Shown here: positions 1 through 6,637 of the stretch, in pieces
Numbering within the stretch: the stretch's first letter is position 1
How the letters are laid out: each line of letters starts with the position of its first letter
NCBI GenBank assembly: GCA_041746415.1
Contig: JBGTHB010000052.1
Span: 1 to 13,832, forward strand
DNA from: JBGTHB01 sp041746415
GTDB lineage: Bacteria > Pseudomonadota > Gammaproteobacteria > Coxiellales > Coxiellaceae
DNA: 13,832 nt
Direction: 5' to 3'
Translations under genes and position numbers: made by a program
The notes under the pieces: model-generated
What the model saw: only the letters and a program-made list of their open reading frames with translations
Databases searched by the model: none
What the model was told of the DNA's origin: nothing

Positions 1-2
1 GC

Positions 3-317
3 TTCAAAAAACAACCGCACAACGCACTTGCCGCCACACTCGCCGGCGATGATCTTGCTACTCTTCTTATGACCGTGTTCTCCATCCCCAGTCTCGAACC
101 GCAACCTGCCATGGGGTATACTGGGCCGGATTTGGAGGATAAGCAGACAGCAAAGTTAATGAAAAAGAATATTTTATTTCCTCAAGATCAGGGCAATAAT
201 TTAACTACACATGCTGACATGAAAAACCCAACTCCAAGCCAGATCAAATCGCTTTATGAGCATATGATAATTAATTACAAGCCATATACTTATATCTTGG
301 GACGGTGGAAAACATGA
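3..317 (+). CDS. 3' end of an unidentified protein (partial, open at left edge)
   Basis: The frame is open from the first bases to a TGA at 315-317, so what is visible is the last 104 or so residues of a longer protein. An internal ATG at 69 is probably not the start, because the frame continues upstream of it and no clear Shine-Dalgarno sequence precedes it. The visible part starts Ala/Leu-rich (LAATLAGDDLATLL), then becomes polar, with a GYTGPDLEDK stretch and an aromatic C-terminus (YKPYTYILGRW). I do not recognise the family. The stop overlaps the start of the next gene by ATGA (314-317), so the two are probably translationally coupled. An effector or toxin followed by its partner is one possible reading, but only by arrangement. 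Confidence is for a real coding region, not for a function. Confidence 0.6.
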   Translation, partial: FKKQPHNALAATLAGDDLATLLMTVFSIPSLEPQPAMGYTGPDLEDKQTAKLMKKNILFPQDQGNNLTTHADMKNPTPSQIKSLYEHMIINYKPYTYILGRWKT

Positions 318-1015
318 TGCGATATTCTTTCGTTATTTTTAGTTTTCTATTCTCATCAATCATTTTCTCATCCCCATCAATAAAACCAGATTTAAAAACA
401 ACTTGCGTGCTATTAAAAAAAGCAACTGATTCTTGGCAGGGCTCTCATTACAAAAAAACTTTAAAATTATTAAAAAAGGCAGCCTCATCTAACCTAGCTC
501 AAGCACAAGATGCTTTAGCTAACTTATATGCTAACAATGGAAGCGCAGTGTTTATCGGGGATAACGGCAAACCATTTTATGATTTTCCTAACGCTTTACA
601 ATGGTACAAAAAAGCCATTGCGCAAAATTACGCACCAGCTTATTCCGATTTGGGTTACATCTACATCACAAAACTGAACAAACAAAAACTTGGTAGAAAA
701 TACATAATAAAAGCCGCTAAAATGGGCTTGATGGATGCTATTGATATGGTTTCCAGAAGCTACGATTTTGGCAACTACAGCTTTGAACAAAACAATAAAC
801 TCGCTTACGCATGGACGCAAGTATACAAAAGCAACACGCCTCGCTCTGACCTTTATCAATACTTCTCAGATGAAACTGACAAACTTAATAACCGAATGTC
901 TTTTTTTCAGCGCCTTAGCGCACATCATTTAGCAACTATATTTGTGAAAAAATATGGGAACAAGCCAAATGCTGATGAAAAATGGTATCCCTGTGGCGAT
1001 GTCAATAATAGCTAA
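314..1015 (+). CDS. Exported Sel1-like repeat (TPR-family) protein
   Basis: Predicted 233-residue protein. The frame extends up to a GTG at 305, but ATG 314 or ATG 317 is the better start: the GGTGGA at 304-309 is a Shine-Dalgarno-like site and ATG 314 forms an ATGA overlap with the upstream stop. The first 20 residues are a hydrophobic signal-peptide-like segment (YSFVIFSFLFSSIIFSS). Residues about 45-165 carry Sel1-type helical repeat features: AQDALANLYANNG, ALQWYKKAIAQNYAPAYSDLGYIY, and a KYIIKAAKMGLMDA unit. Two cysteines (about 31 and 227) could form a disulfide if the protein is periplasmic. Sel1 repeats mediate protein-protein contacts. In Legionella such proteins (EnhC, LpnE) act in host infection, and elsewhere some serve as immunity proteins to lipase effectors. 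Its role here is unknown; coupling to the upstream gene suggests they work as a pair. Confidence 0.75.
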   Translation: MMRYSFVIFSFLFSSIIFSSPSIKPDLKTTCVLLKKATDSWQGSHYKKTLKLLKKAASSNLAQAQDALANLYANNGSAVFIGDNGKPFYDFPNALQWYKKAIAQNYAPAYSDLGYIYITKLNKQKLGRKYIIKAAKMGLMDAIDMVSRSYDFGNYSFEQNNKLAYAWTQVYKSNTPRSDLYQYFSDETDKLNNRMSFFQRLSAHHLATIFVKKYGNKPNADEKWYPCGDVNNS

Positions 1016-1210
1016 AAAATCAGCCCGCTCATTTTTCTATCATCCTATTAAAATTTCAAGCAGGCTGCTAGCAAAAATTACTGCCTCAAAATAATAAACC
1101 GCAATTTGGCGCTTGTTTGCAAGCACACCCGCATTATACAGGGACTTCCTATCCGCCATTTTGAGCAGGGTATAAAAAATCTGTATTTTGTTCGCATTTG
1201 ATTATTAAGC

Positions 1211-1239
1211 TTCGCAGTTTAAAGTGGAATAGGTATAAT
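1211..1239 (+). promoter_or_regulatory. Candidate sigma70 promoter for the 1250 membrane protein gene
   Basis: A perfect TATAAT at 1234-1239 lies 17 bp downstream of TTCGCA (1211-1216, four of six matches to TTGACA). Transcription would start near 1246, only about four bases before the ATG at 1250, so the message would be almost leaderless. No Shine-Dalgarno sequence sits at a normal distance from that ATG, which agrees with this. The rest of the 1016-1249 gap shows only a weak 5-bp hairpin (1111-1124) and no clear terminator for the upstream gene. Confidence 0.5.
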
Positions 1240-1249
1240 AAAAATCAGC

Positions 1250-2563
1250 ATGAAATTATTACAATCCCGTTTCGGTCTTCTCTTTAGCCTCAGCAGTATT
1301 TTTCTGGTTATAACACTTGCCATCAGTAGCTTAGTTCCCGGCGTGCTATTTTATGGCGGTTTGATTGGTTGGCCGTTCTTGATTTTAGCCTTGTTTTTAG
1401 GCCTAAAACGTAACCCCAACGCCACAAAGTCAACGCCAATTTGGTGGCAAATCAGTTTACTCCAGTGGAGCTGGCTAGCTATTTTTTATGGCATTACCCA
1501 GCTATGTGGTCGCTGGCTGGTTAATTACAGCACCCCCCAAGCACACTTATTTCAACACAGTTTACATATCTTATTGTGGCAATACGGTTTGTTTCCCTGG
1601 TCTGTCATCGCTGCATTAACGTTATTGCTCACCACGGGCTTTAGCAAACCCCGCTATCCACATCATTTGCTACCCAACTATTTCCATGCCACCACAAAAA
1701 GCAACAGCGGCTTAATCATCAACACCCTGGCACGTGCCAGCGCACAAATCAGTTGCGGTATTATTATCGCATTTATGTCCTTAGCTTTAGTGCTGTGGTT
1801 AGCACCAAACACCATGCAAGCGGCTATGGGTTTTCAACCCTTGATCCTTATTTTATTAATTGCCGCCATCGCCTTTTGTCTTAGCAAGCAGGCTCGTCGG
1901 TATTGGCGACAATTCGCCACCCATGTTTTTTTCACGCCTTTTATAGGCTTAATCGTTATCGTGATCGGCATAAGTGCTTTGTTGTTTTCATTTTTAGTGC
2001 TGAGTCTATTTTTTCCTGTGCCCTACCACAAAAGTTTACGTTTAGTGAGCGCTTTAGCTAATCACCGCTGGCTTGATTACTGGCACGCCCTGTCATTGTC
2101 TTTTTGGGTAATGAGTATTTTCCCGTTGAGCTTGATTTGCAGCCGCTTACTTGTCACGACACAACGCTATATTAGCTTAATTTATCTATTAATTTGGCCG
2201 TTAATTTGGAGCCTGCTATTAATCTTGCTGCCACACACGCATTGGCGGCTAAACACGAGCATGAACTTTGATTTAAGCGTGCTGTTAATTGGCGTTATAG
2301 TCTTGTTTGCGCTGCTAAGCTCAGCGGCAAATTGGCAAAGCATTTTGCAAGCTGCCATTAGCAACAAAAAACGTCCTGCCACAAAGTGGTTGCGTAACGT
2401 ATGCTTAATCAGCTTATTGGTAATTTATTTATTTTGGCAAAGCAATGTCATAGGCAGCGTTTTTTTTGCGATGCTGTTTGCCTTGCCCATATTGCTAATA
2501 CTGTTGGTCATAGTGATTACGGTTATGATGTACTACCCGGGGTTCCCGGAGGACCGGCAGTAA
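1250..2563 (+). CDS. Polytopic inner-membrane protein, possibly a degenerate BCCT-type transporter
   Basis: Predicted 437 residues, almost entirely made of hydrophobic helices; about 11-12 membrane segments can be picked out. There is no signal peptide apart from the first membrane helix. Two stretches faintly recall betaine/carnitine/choline (BCCT) transporters. Residues about 104-127 (SLHILLWQYGLFPWSVIAAL) resemble the HWGLHxWAIYAL segment. Residues about 274-301 (RWLDYWHALSLSFW, then FPLSLICSRLL) resemble the Trp-rich WTxFYWxWWxxWxP...FIARIS signature, but most of the aromatic cage is missing. If it is a BCCT relative, it is short (typical members exceed 490 residues) and its substrate has probably changed. 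It could equally be an unrelated membrane protein. Its last 41 bases overlap the 3' end of dotA on the other strand. That position next to dot/icm makes it worth comparing with the dotA-flanking genes of relatives. Confidence 0.75.
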   Translation: MKLLQSRFGLLFSLSSIFLVITLAISSLVPGVLFYGGLIGWPFLILALFLGLKRNPNATKSTPIWWQISLLQWSWLAIFYGITQLCGRWLVNYSTPQAHLFQHSLHILLWQYGLFPWSVIAALTLLLTTGFSKPRYPHHLLPNYFHATTKSNSGLIINTLARASAQISCGIIIAFMSLALVLWLAPNTMQAAMGFQPLILILLIAAIAFCLSKQARRYWRQFATHVFFTPFIGLIVIVIGISALLFSFLVLSLFFPVPYHKSLRLVSALANHRWLDYWHALSLSFWVMSIFPLSLICSRLLVTTQRYISLIYLLIWPLIWSLLLILLPHTHWRLNTSMNFDLSVLLIGVIVLFALLSSAANWQSILQAAISNKKRPATKWLRNVCLISLLVIYLFWQSNVIGSVFFAMLFALPILLILLVIVITVMMYYPGFPEDRQ

Positions 2564-5072
2564 CATTTGTATCACCACCACCACTGCCTGACGTTCCTGG
2601 AGCATCGCTATTTGCCCCTCCCACATCGAGATCTGCTTTTTGCTGAGCCTTAGCGTCAGCTGTTTTATCTTGCGCGCCCTTAAATCCAGCTTGACCAGCC
2701 CGCGTCATCTGACCAGCAATACCACCAAAGGATTGTTGAATTTGATTGGCAAACTGACCTGCCATGTTTTGCAATTGCGGCCCGCCAATCCACATCATAA
2801 TATAATTCACAAACTGATTGGTTAACTGGTAACACATAGTGGTCATAGTAAACACCACCATGGTAAAAATACCCAGCATAATGGGATAGATAATAAGCAC
2901 CATTAACAGACCACCACCAATGCTACCAGATGACAATGAAGCCGCAATACTGCCTCCCATTACATTGCCAACGCTATGTAGAATGTCATTACTTGCCGCC
3001 CCCGATTGTGGCGCCACAGTATAAAACAAATCGCTGACGATACCGGAGAAACTGTAAATGATCATACGCAATGACACGTACGATAAAATCATGCCGGCAA
3101 TCAAACCGATTAACAGCAACACTGGTCGCAAAAACAAACTCAGCATTAACATTAACGATTGTTGTACTGGTCCTAAAAAATCATGGCCTTCTGGATGTGT
3201 TAAACCGAATGCCACTAAAGGGGCAGCAACCATCGCTTCAATGACCGCCACCATCCACCCTACTACGCCAAAACTGAATATAATCCACGGGTAAAGCGGC
3301 ACATAAAATCCCAATAGCGCACCAACCGAAAACAATGCTGCGGCTAAGGCAAACATAAAGCCGCGCAACCAGGCGCCGACAATTTGCATTGAGCCCTTCA
3401 TATCTACCTCAGCATTGCATATCCCAAACGGTGTAATGATTCCGGCCAATAGCAGTGGAATTAACAACCATAAATCACCTGCCGTGTTTAAACACGCCAT
3501 GCCAACCGAATGCAAAAAGACAATGGGATCAGCACTGACATTATTCGTATTAAACAACGCAATGATATGACCCATGTCATTAATAATAGGAAAAACAGCC
3601 GCGATAAAACTTAAACCACCCGTACCACCAACCGCTGCCACGCTACCAGCTGCTGCAAATGCAGCCGCACCATAAGTTAAGCCAGCATCCGAGCCAGCAG
3701 AAGTTGGCGAACCTGTACCACCTGCGTTTGCTGCATTATCTAAATTCGTTAACAATTGACGTACACGCGGTTTATAGTTAACGCCATCACTCATTGCCCC
3801 GTCATAAGCATTCTTAATTGGATTAATAGAAATATTTCCAGGACTAGTTAAATTAGCCGTATAGGTTGCCAAATTACCACCTTGCTGATAACGCCAACCA
3901 ATTTGCGAAATGTCCCAATAATAACGACCCGCTGATATCCAACCTTCTTTTTTCGCTTCTTTAATAAAGTCTTTGTATTTATTGCCACTGTCTTGTTGAT
4001 GTTCTTGCACCACAGGCATAATGGCATTGGCATAGGAAGCTAATGCTAATAAATAAACTTGCTCATTTGATTCAGCCACACCATCGGTATCCGCACCAGC
4101 GCATACACTAGCTTCAGTTGCATTATCACCTTGCGAACAAAATTCTGCTTTTGCAGCGGGTTTTAGCGTATCAATTAATTGATAGGTAGCATTGTACATT
4201 AAAAGACAAGCTGAAGAGCCAGCACCAGCGGCACAAGCATTATTAACGTTATACGACACCGTGCCGCAATAGGTATTGGCTTTGCTGGGATCAGCAGAAC
4301 CGCCGGGAAACACAAACTGACTATTCGCTTTGTCAGGCAGCACATCATAATTACGCGCCGGTTGTGCTGAAACACCAATACCAGTGTCATTGCTACCGTT
4401 AGAATAATCCGGTGGCACACTGTTTTGAGTGCTGGCAAGCATACACACTTCACTCGCCATAACATTCGTCATTAGTCCATACGATTTATCTTCGTGGCTT
4501 TTACCCAGCATGCTTTCTACGTAATCCGCTGTAGGATTAAGTGCTGCCGCTATAGGATCGTTGCCTTGATTAAATGAATTTGGTTGACGCCATACCGCAC
4601 CCCCTTCGCTCAAATAACCCAAAGCCGAATTCCAGGTGGTATCCGCTAATTTCACCCCCGCCACAGCCACTTTCATCACTACGTCTTGTAATAAGTTATA
4701 CCCGGTTGTTGAATTAGGAATAAGCAAACTCATGCCCAGCGCAATGCGCAAAAATAACAATGCGACGTTGCGGTTTTGACCCATAAACGCACCTTCGGTG
4801 GAAGCGCGCACGGTGATAATAAACACTGAATAAATTAACCAACCACCAGCAATATAAACAATGCCTTCGTTGAAATTTAATAATAAATGTCCAAGCATTT
4901 GGCCACTGCCGCCTTGCAACACATTGCCGACGGTGCCAAAAATTTCATTTAAATATTGAATGGATAAATCGGTGTGATTGGTGACAGCACTGGCATTTAA
5001 TGCTGTATGTGGATCCGCTAACCCCAAAAATGGTGCCAATAACAAGACCAGCAAAAAGAAAACTTTTTTCAT
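2523..5072 (-). CDS. dotA: DotA, Dot/Icm type IVB secretion inner-membrane protein
   Basis: Predicted 849 residues (Legionella DotA is about 1050). DotA is a polytopic inner-membrane protein of the Dot/Icm secretion machine, related to TraY of IncI plasmids and reported to associate with IcmX in the central channel. The N-terminus is a signal peptide (KKVFFLLVLLLAPFLGLA, probable cleavage after residue 19). A membrane pair follows at about 65-120, then a large Cys-containing periplasmic region to about 460. The DotA/TraY core with several membrane helices comes next, including LLLAGIITPFGICNAEVDM (about 535-555) and VAAPLVAFGLTHPEGHDF (about 615-632). The last 45 residues are a Gly/Ser/Pro/Asp-rich tail. 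The start overlaps the icmV stop by ATGA (5069-5072), with AAGG 9 bases upstream, so the two are coupled. The 3' end overlaps the convergent gene at 1250-2563 by 41 bases. Confidence 0.95.
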   Translation of the reverse strand: MKKVFFLLVLLLAPFLGLADPHTALNASAVTNHTDLSIQYLNEIFGTVGNVLQGGSGQMLGHLLLNFNEGIVYIAGGWLIYSVFIITVRASTEGAFMGQNRNVALLFLRIALGMSLLIPNSTTGYNLLQDVVMKVAVAGVKLADTTWNSALGYLSEGGAVWRQPNSFNQGNDPIAAALNPTADYVESMLGKSHEDKSYGLMTNVMASEVCMLASTQNSVPPDYSNGSNDTGIGVSAQPARNYDVLPDKANSQFVFPGGSADPSKANTYCGTVSYNVNNACAAGAGSSACLLMYNATYQLIDTLKPAAKAEFCSQGDNATEASVCAGADTDGVAESNEQVYLLALASYANAIMPVVQEHQQDSGNKYKDFIKEAKKEGWISAGRYYWDISQIGWRYQQGGNLATYTANLTSPGNISINPIKNAYDGAMSDGVNYKPRVRQLLTNLDNAANAGGTGSPTSAGSDAGLTYGAAAFAAAGSVAAVGGTGGLSFIAAVFPIINDMGHIIALFNTNNVSADPIVFLHSVGMACLNTAGDLWLLIPLLLAGIITPFGICNAEVDMKGSMQIVGAWLRGFMFALAAALFSVGALLGFYVPLYPWIIFSFGVVGWMVAVIEAMVAAPLVAFGLTHPEGHDFLGPVQQSLMLMLSLFLRPVLLLIGLIAGMILSYVSLRMIIYSFSGIVSDLFYTVAPQSGAASNDILHSVGNVMGGSIAASLSSGSIGGGLLMVLIIYPIMLGIFTMVVFTMTTMCYQLTNQFVNYIMMWIGGPQLQNMAGQFANQIQQSFGGIAGQMTRAGQAGFKGAQDKTADAKAQQKADLDVGGANSDAPGTSGSGGGDTNVTAGPPGTPGSTS

Positions 5073-5524
5073 TTACGTCGACCTTTTGTCAAGTAATGCC
5101 ACCACTCAGGGTAGGTACATCCCAGTCGGCGTTGGTCCATTTGAAAATAATTAAAATGCTCTCGAAACGCTTGTGCCAACATCACCAGCAATAAAATCAC
5201 ACACACCAAAGCGGGTAATGTTTTGCTGACAATAAAAAGATAAATTCCATAACCAAACAATAGCGCGCTCAATCCCAAACAAAACCACACTATTTGTAGG
5301 GCTTTTTTCATTTTTTGTTGAATATCTTGTTCGCTTAAATGGTAGTGCTCCATGGCTTGCTCAAAAGTAAGCTTCTTGCTTTTACGCTGCTTATTAAGGG
5401 AAAAAACGGTTTTAGCCATCCCACCAATCAAGCGACCATTCTGCTTGAGTGAATCAAGACCCACCCATTGTGTTGGCGTAATTACTTTGGAAAAGCCTTT
5501 GCTTACATGCTTGCGAATACCCAT
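5069..5524 (-). CDS. icmV: IcmV, Dot/Icm type IVB secretion membrane protein
   Basis: From ATG 5524 the protein has 151 residues, the same length as I recall for Legionella IcmV. An in-frame TTG at 5539 would add five residues (LRDVS) but is less likely; GAGAG sits about 8 bases before the ATG. Recognisable family features are the QWVGLDSLK segment near residue 20, TFEQAMEHYHLSEQDI (about 54-69), two adjacent membrane helices (about 76-116), and the conserved AFREHFNYFQMDQRRLGCTYPEWW C-terminal block. IcmV is a small inner-membrane component of the Dot/Icm machine that is always found with dotA; its exact job is not settled. It is first in the icmV-dotA operon and is probably driven by the PmrA-like promoter at 5560-5603. 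Confidence 0.93.
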   Translation of the reverse strand: MGIRKHVSKGFSKVITPTQWVGLDSLKQNGRLIGGMAKTVFSLNKQRKSKKLTFEQAMEHYHLSEQDIQQKMKKALQIVWFCLGLSALLFGYGIYLFIVSKTLPALVCVILLLVMLAQAFREHFNYFQMDQRRLGCTYPEWWHYLTKGRRK

Positions 5525-5536
5525 AGAGACGTCTCT
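5525..5536. promoter_or_regulatory. Perfect 12-bp palindrome directly upstream of the icmV start
   Basis: AGAGACGTCTCT is a perfect inverted repeat without a spacer, directly next to the icmV ATG (5522-5524). It contains the purine stretch that would serve as the ribosome-binding site. It lies in the predicted 5' leader, downstream of the likely transcription start near 5553. It could be an operator or a site for intermolecular RNA pairing, or it could be chance; a gapless palindrome cannot form a normal hairpin along its full length. Confidence 0.3.
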
Positions 5537-5559
5537 CAATTACGGTTTAACCAGAGGCT

Positions 5560-5603
5560 ATCGTAGCAGTGGATCCTTAAAGAACGATTAAGATCCGGTT
5601 AAA
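5560..5603 (-). promoter_or_regulatory. PmrA-like box triplet and promoter for icmV-dotA
   Basis: Read toward icmV, three half-sites are spaced exactly 5 bp apart: TTTAAC (5603-5598), CTTAAT (5592-5587) and TTTAAG (5581-5576). This is the CTTAAT-N5-CTTAAT tandem layout known for PmrA response regulators, giving an 11-bp repeat, one helical turn. Ten bp after the last half-site lies TACGAT (5565-5560), a plausible -10 hexamer. The predicted start near 5553 leaves a leader of about 29 bases before ATG 5524. PmrA is a known regulator of dot/icm and effector genes in Legionella and Coxiella. The sites are seen in the sequence; binding is inferred. Confidence 0.6.
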
Positions 5604-5656
5604 TAAAACGATTTATCGTTAATTTATGCTTAAATTTAGCCTCTATTGAGCTATAT

Positions 5657-5689
5657 CTTAATTTTTTCTTAATGATAAGCGCTTAGTAT
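5657..5689 (+). promoter_or_regulatory. PmrA box and promoter for icmW-icmX
   Basis: A perfect tandem box, CTTAAT (5657-5662), five Ts, CTTAAT (5668-5673), faces icmW. Ten bp further lies TAGTAT (5684-5689), a -10-like hexamer with four of six matches. The box-to-hexamer distance is the same as on the icmV side. No good -35 hexamer is present, as expected for an activator-dependent promoter in which the box overlaps the -35 region. Transcription would start near 5696, about 23 bases before ATG 5719. Confidence 0.7.
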
Positions 5690-5718
5690 TAGCTTTATTG
5701 AATTACCACGGGGTCAGC

Positions 5719-6165
5719 ATGCCTGATTTAAGCGAAAAAGCCGTTCACCAGTTTTGGCAGCATTACCAAGATCCAACGCTGTATCGCGTGATCTCCTATA
5801 TGGAAGGGGTGGAAGACTGGACGCTAGATGGCAAAGCACCCGTTGAAGCAGCGCTCAAACAACTGGGTGACACCTTAGAAGACGTGGGCAACATTGATTT
5901 AAAGCGCGGCGACGACATGGTGGAATTGGTGGCGCACTTACGCACCGGTCGTGGCTTGCGTATCTTGATGTGTTTAGACCAGGCTTATCCTGGTGCTGCT
6001 TCTAAAATTATTATGCACGCCGAAAAAACCACCAAAACCGACGACGATATGGCCGGTATTTTTTTACGCCGTAACGTGGTGTTTGAACGCTTGCGCTTAC
6101 TGAGCCGCATTTTTTCGGATGAGCGCATTAAGCTCATTGTCAAAGCGCTAGAGGAAAATCAATGA
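5719..6165 (+). CDS. icmW: IcmW, Dot/Icm effector adaptor (type IV chaperone)
   Basis: From ATG 5719 the protein has 148 residues and begins MPDLS, as Legionella IcmW does (151 residues). An in-frame TTG at 5698 would add seven residues and is rejected; GGGG at 5710-5713 lies five bases before the ATG. Family blocks are YRVISYMEGVEDWTLDG (about residues 22-38), LRTGRGLRILMCLD (about 75-88), the PGAASKIIMHAE segment, and the C-terminal RNVVFERLRLLSRIF block. IcmW is a small acidic cytosolic protein that works with IcmS (and LvgA in Legionella) at the DotL coupling protein to bring effectors to the Dot/Icm machine. Its stop overlaps the next gene's start by ATGA (6162-6165), so it leads a coupled operon. 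Confidence 0.95.
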   Translation: MPDLSEKAVHQFWQHYQDPTLYRVISYMEGVEDWTLDGKAPVEAALKQLGDTLEDVGNIDLKRGDDMVELVAHLRTGRGLRILMCLDQAYPGAASKIIMHAEKTTKTDDDMAGIFLRRNVVFERLRLLSRIFSDERIKLIVKALEENQ

Positions 6166-6617
6166 AAAAGCTGCTGTATATTGGTCTAAGCATTTTAATG
6201 ACATTTACACTCTGTGCAGCAGCGGACAACGCACCAGTTGCTGAATGCCAAAATATTTTAGCTATGTCAGACAGCACGTTTAATAACACGATTCAAAAAG
6301 ACAGCCAAGGCGCGATCGCCAGTGTGCTATTAGATTGTGAAAAAATAAACGCTTGCCAACAAATGAATGGTGTCGATAATTGCAATGCGGAATTATTTAA
6401 TCGTGGCTTTGTTGCCGATCTCACCTTCAATAGTTTTTCTGCAAACACACCAGCACCCAGTAACAGCGCAAATGTCAGCACACCAAGCGATTCACCATCC
6501 AATGCAACAAATACTGAAAATAATAATAACAACAGCAGTGCAGATAACACAGCACCAACCAATAACACCAATGAAGGACCACAAACAAAAAACAATCCTT
6601 CCATTAATTGGTTTTAG
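6162..6617 (+). CDS. Small exported Cys- and Asn/Ser/Thr-rich protein between icmW and icmX
   Basis: Predicted 151 residues. The start is fixed by GAGGA (6151-6155), seven bases before the ATG, and by the ATGA overlap with icmW. Residues 1-20 are a signal peptide (KKLLYIGLSILMTFTLCA), with cleavage probably near residue 20. Cys18 lies in FTLC, which is a poor lipobox, so a lipoprotein is unlikely but not excluded. The folded part (about 22-90) has four cysteines (29, 59, 65, 74), enough for two disulfides. From about 92 to the end the protein is low-complexity Asn/Ser/Thr/Pro, like a flexible tail. I do not recognise a family. Its place inside the icmW-icmX operon suggests a periplasmic accessory of the Dot/Icm machine. 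From memory, the Coxiella locus also has a small gene here, but I cannot compare them. Confidence 0.82.
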   Translation: MKKLLYIGLSILMTFTLCAAADNAPVAECQNILAMSDSTFNNTIQKDSQGAIASVLLDCEKINACQQMNGVDNCNAELFNRGFVADLTFNSFSANTPAPSNSANVSTPSDSPSNATNTENNNNNSSADNTAPTNNTNEGPQTKNNPSINWF

Positions 6618-6637
6618 TAGAGTGATAGGTAAAGAAT

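Noticed and set aside
596..859. 87-codon minus-strand open frame inside the Sel1-repeat gene
   Set aside because: The plus strand carries a recognisable repeat protein with signal peptide; the minus frame has no recognisable feature.
1111..1124. GCTTG/CAAGC hairpin as a terminator of the Sel1-repeat gene
   Set aside because: The stem is only 5 bp, lies about 100 bases after the stop and has no T run.
5525..5539. TTG start five codons upstream of the icmV ATG
   Set aside because: The ATG at 5524 gives the length I recall for Legionella IcmV and is preceded by GAGAG at a suitable distance.
5698..5718. TTG start seven codons upstream of the icmW ATG
   Set aside because: It lies at the predicted transcription start, has no ribosome-binding site, and the family begins MPDLS at ATG 5719.
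5521..5720. CpxR-type sites (GTAAA-N5-GTAAA) in the icmV/icmW control region
   Set aside because: CpxR controls these genes in Legionella, so I looked for such a repeat, but no tandem GTAAA pair is present on either strand.
6171..6224. Lipoprotein signal in the small protein between icmW and icmX
   Set aside because: The sequence before Cys18 is FTL; a Leu at -1 does not fit the lipobox, and normal signal peptidase sites (AAA) follow directly.
6293..6604. 103-codon minus-strand open frame
   Set aside because: It is antisense to the small exported protein gene; its Leu/Val/Ala-rich translation is what the reverse of an Asn/Ser/Thr-rich tail gives.
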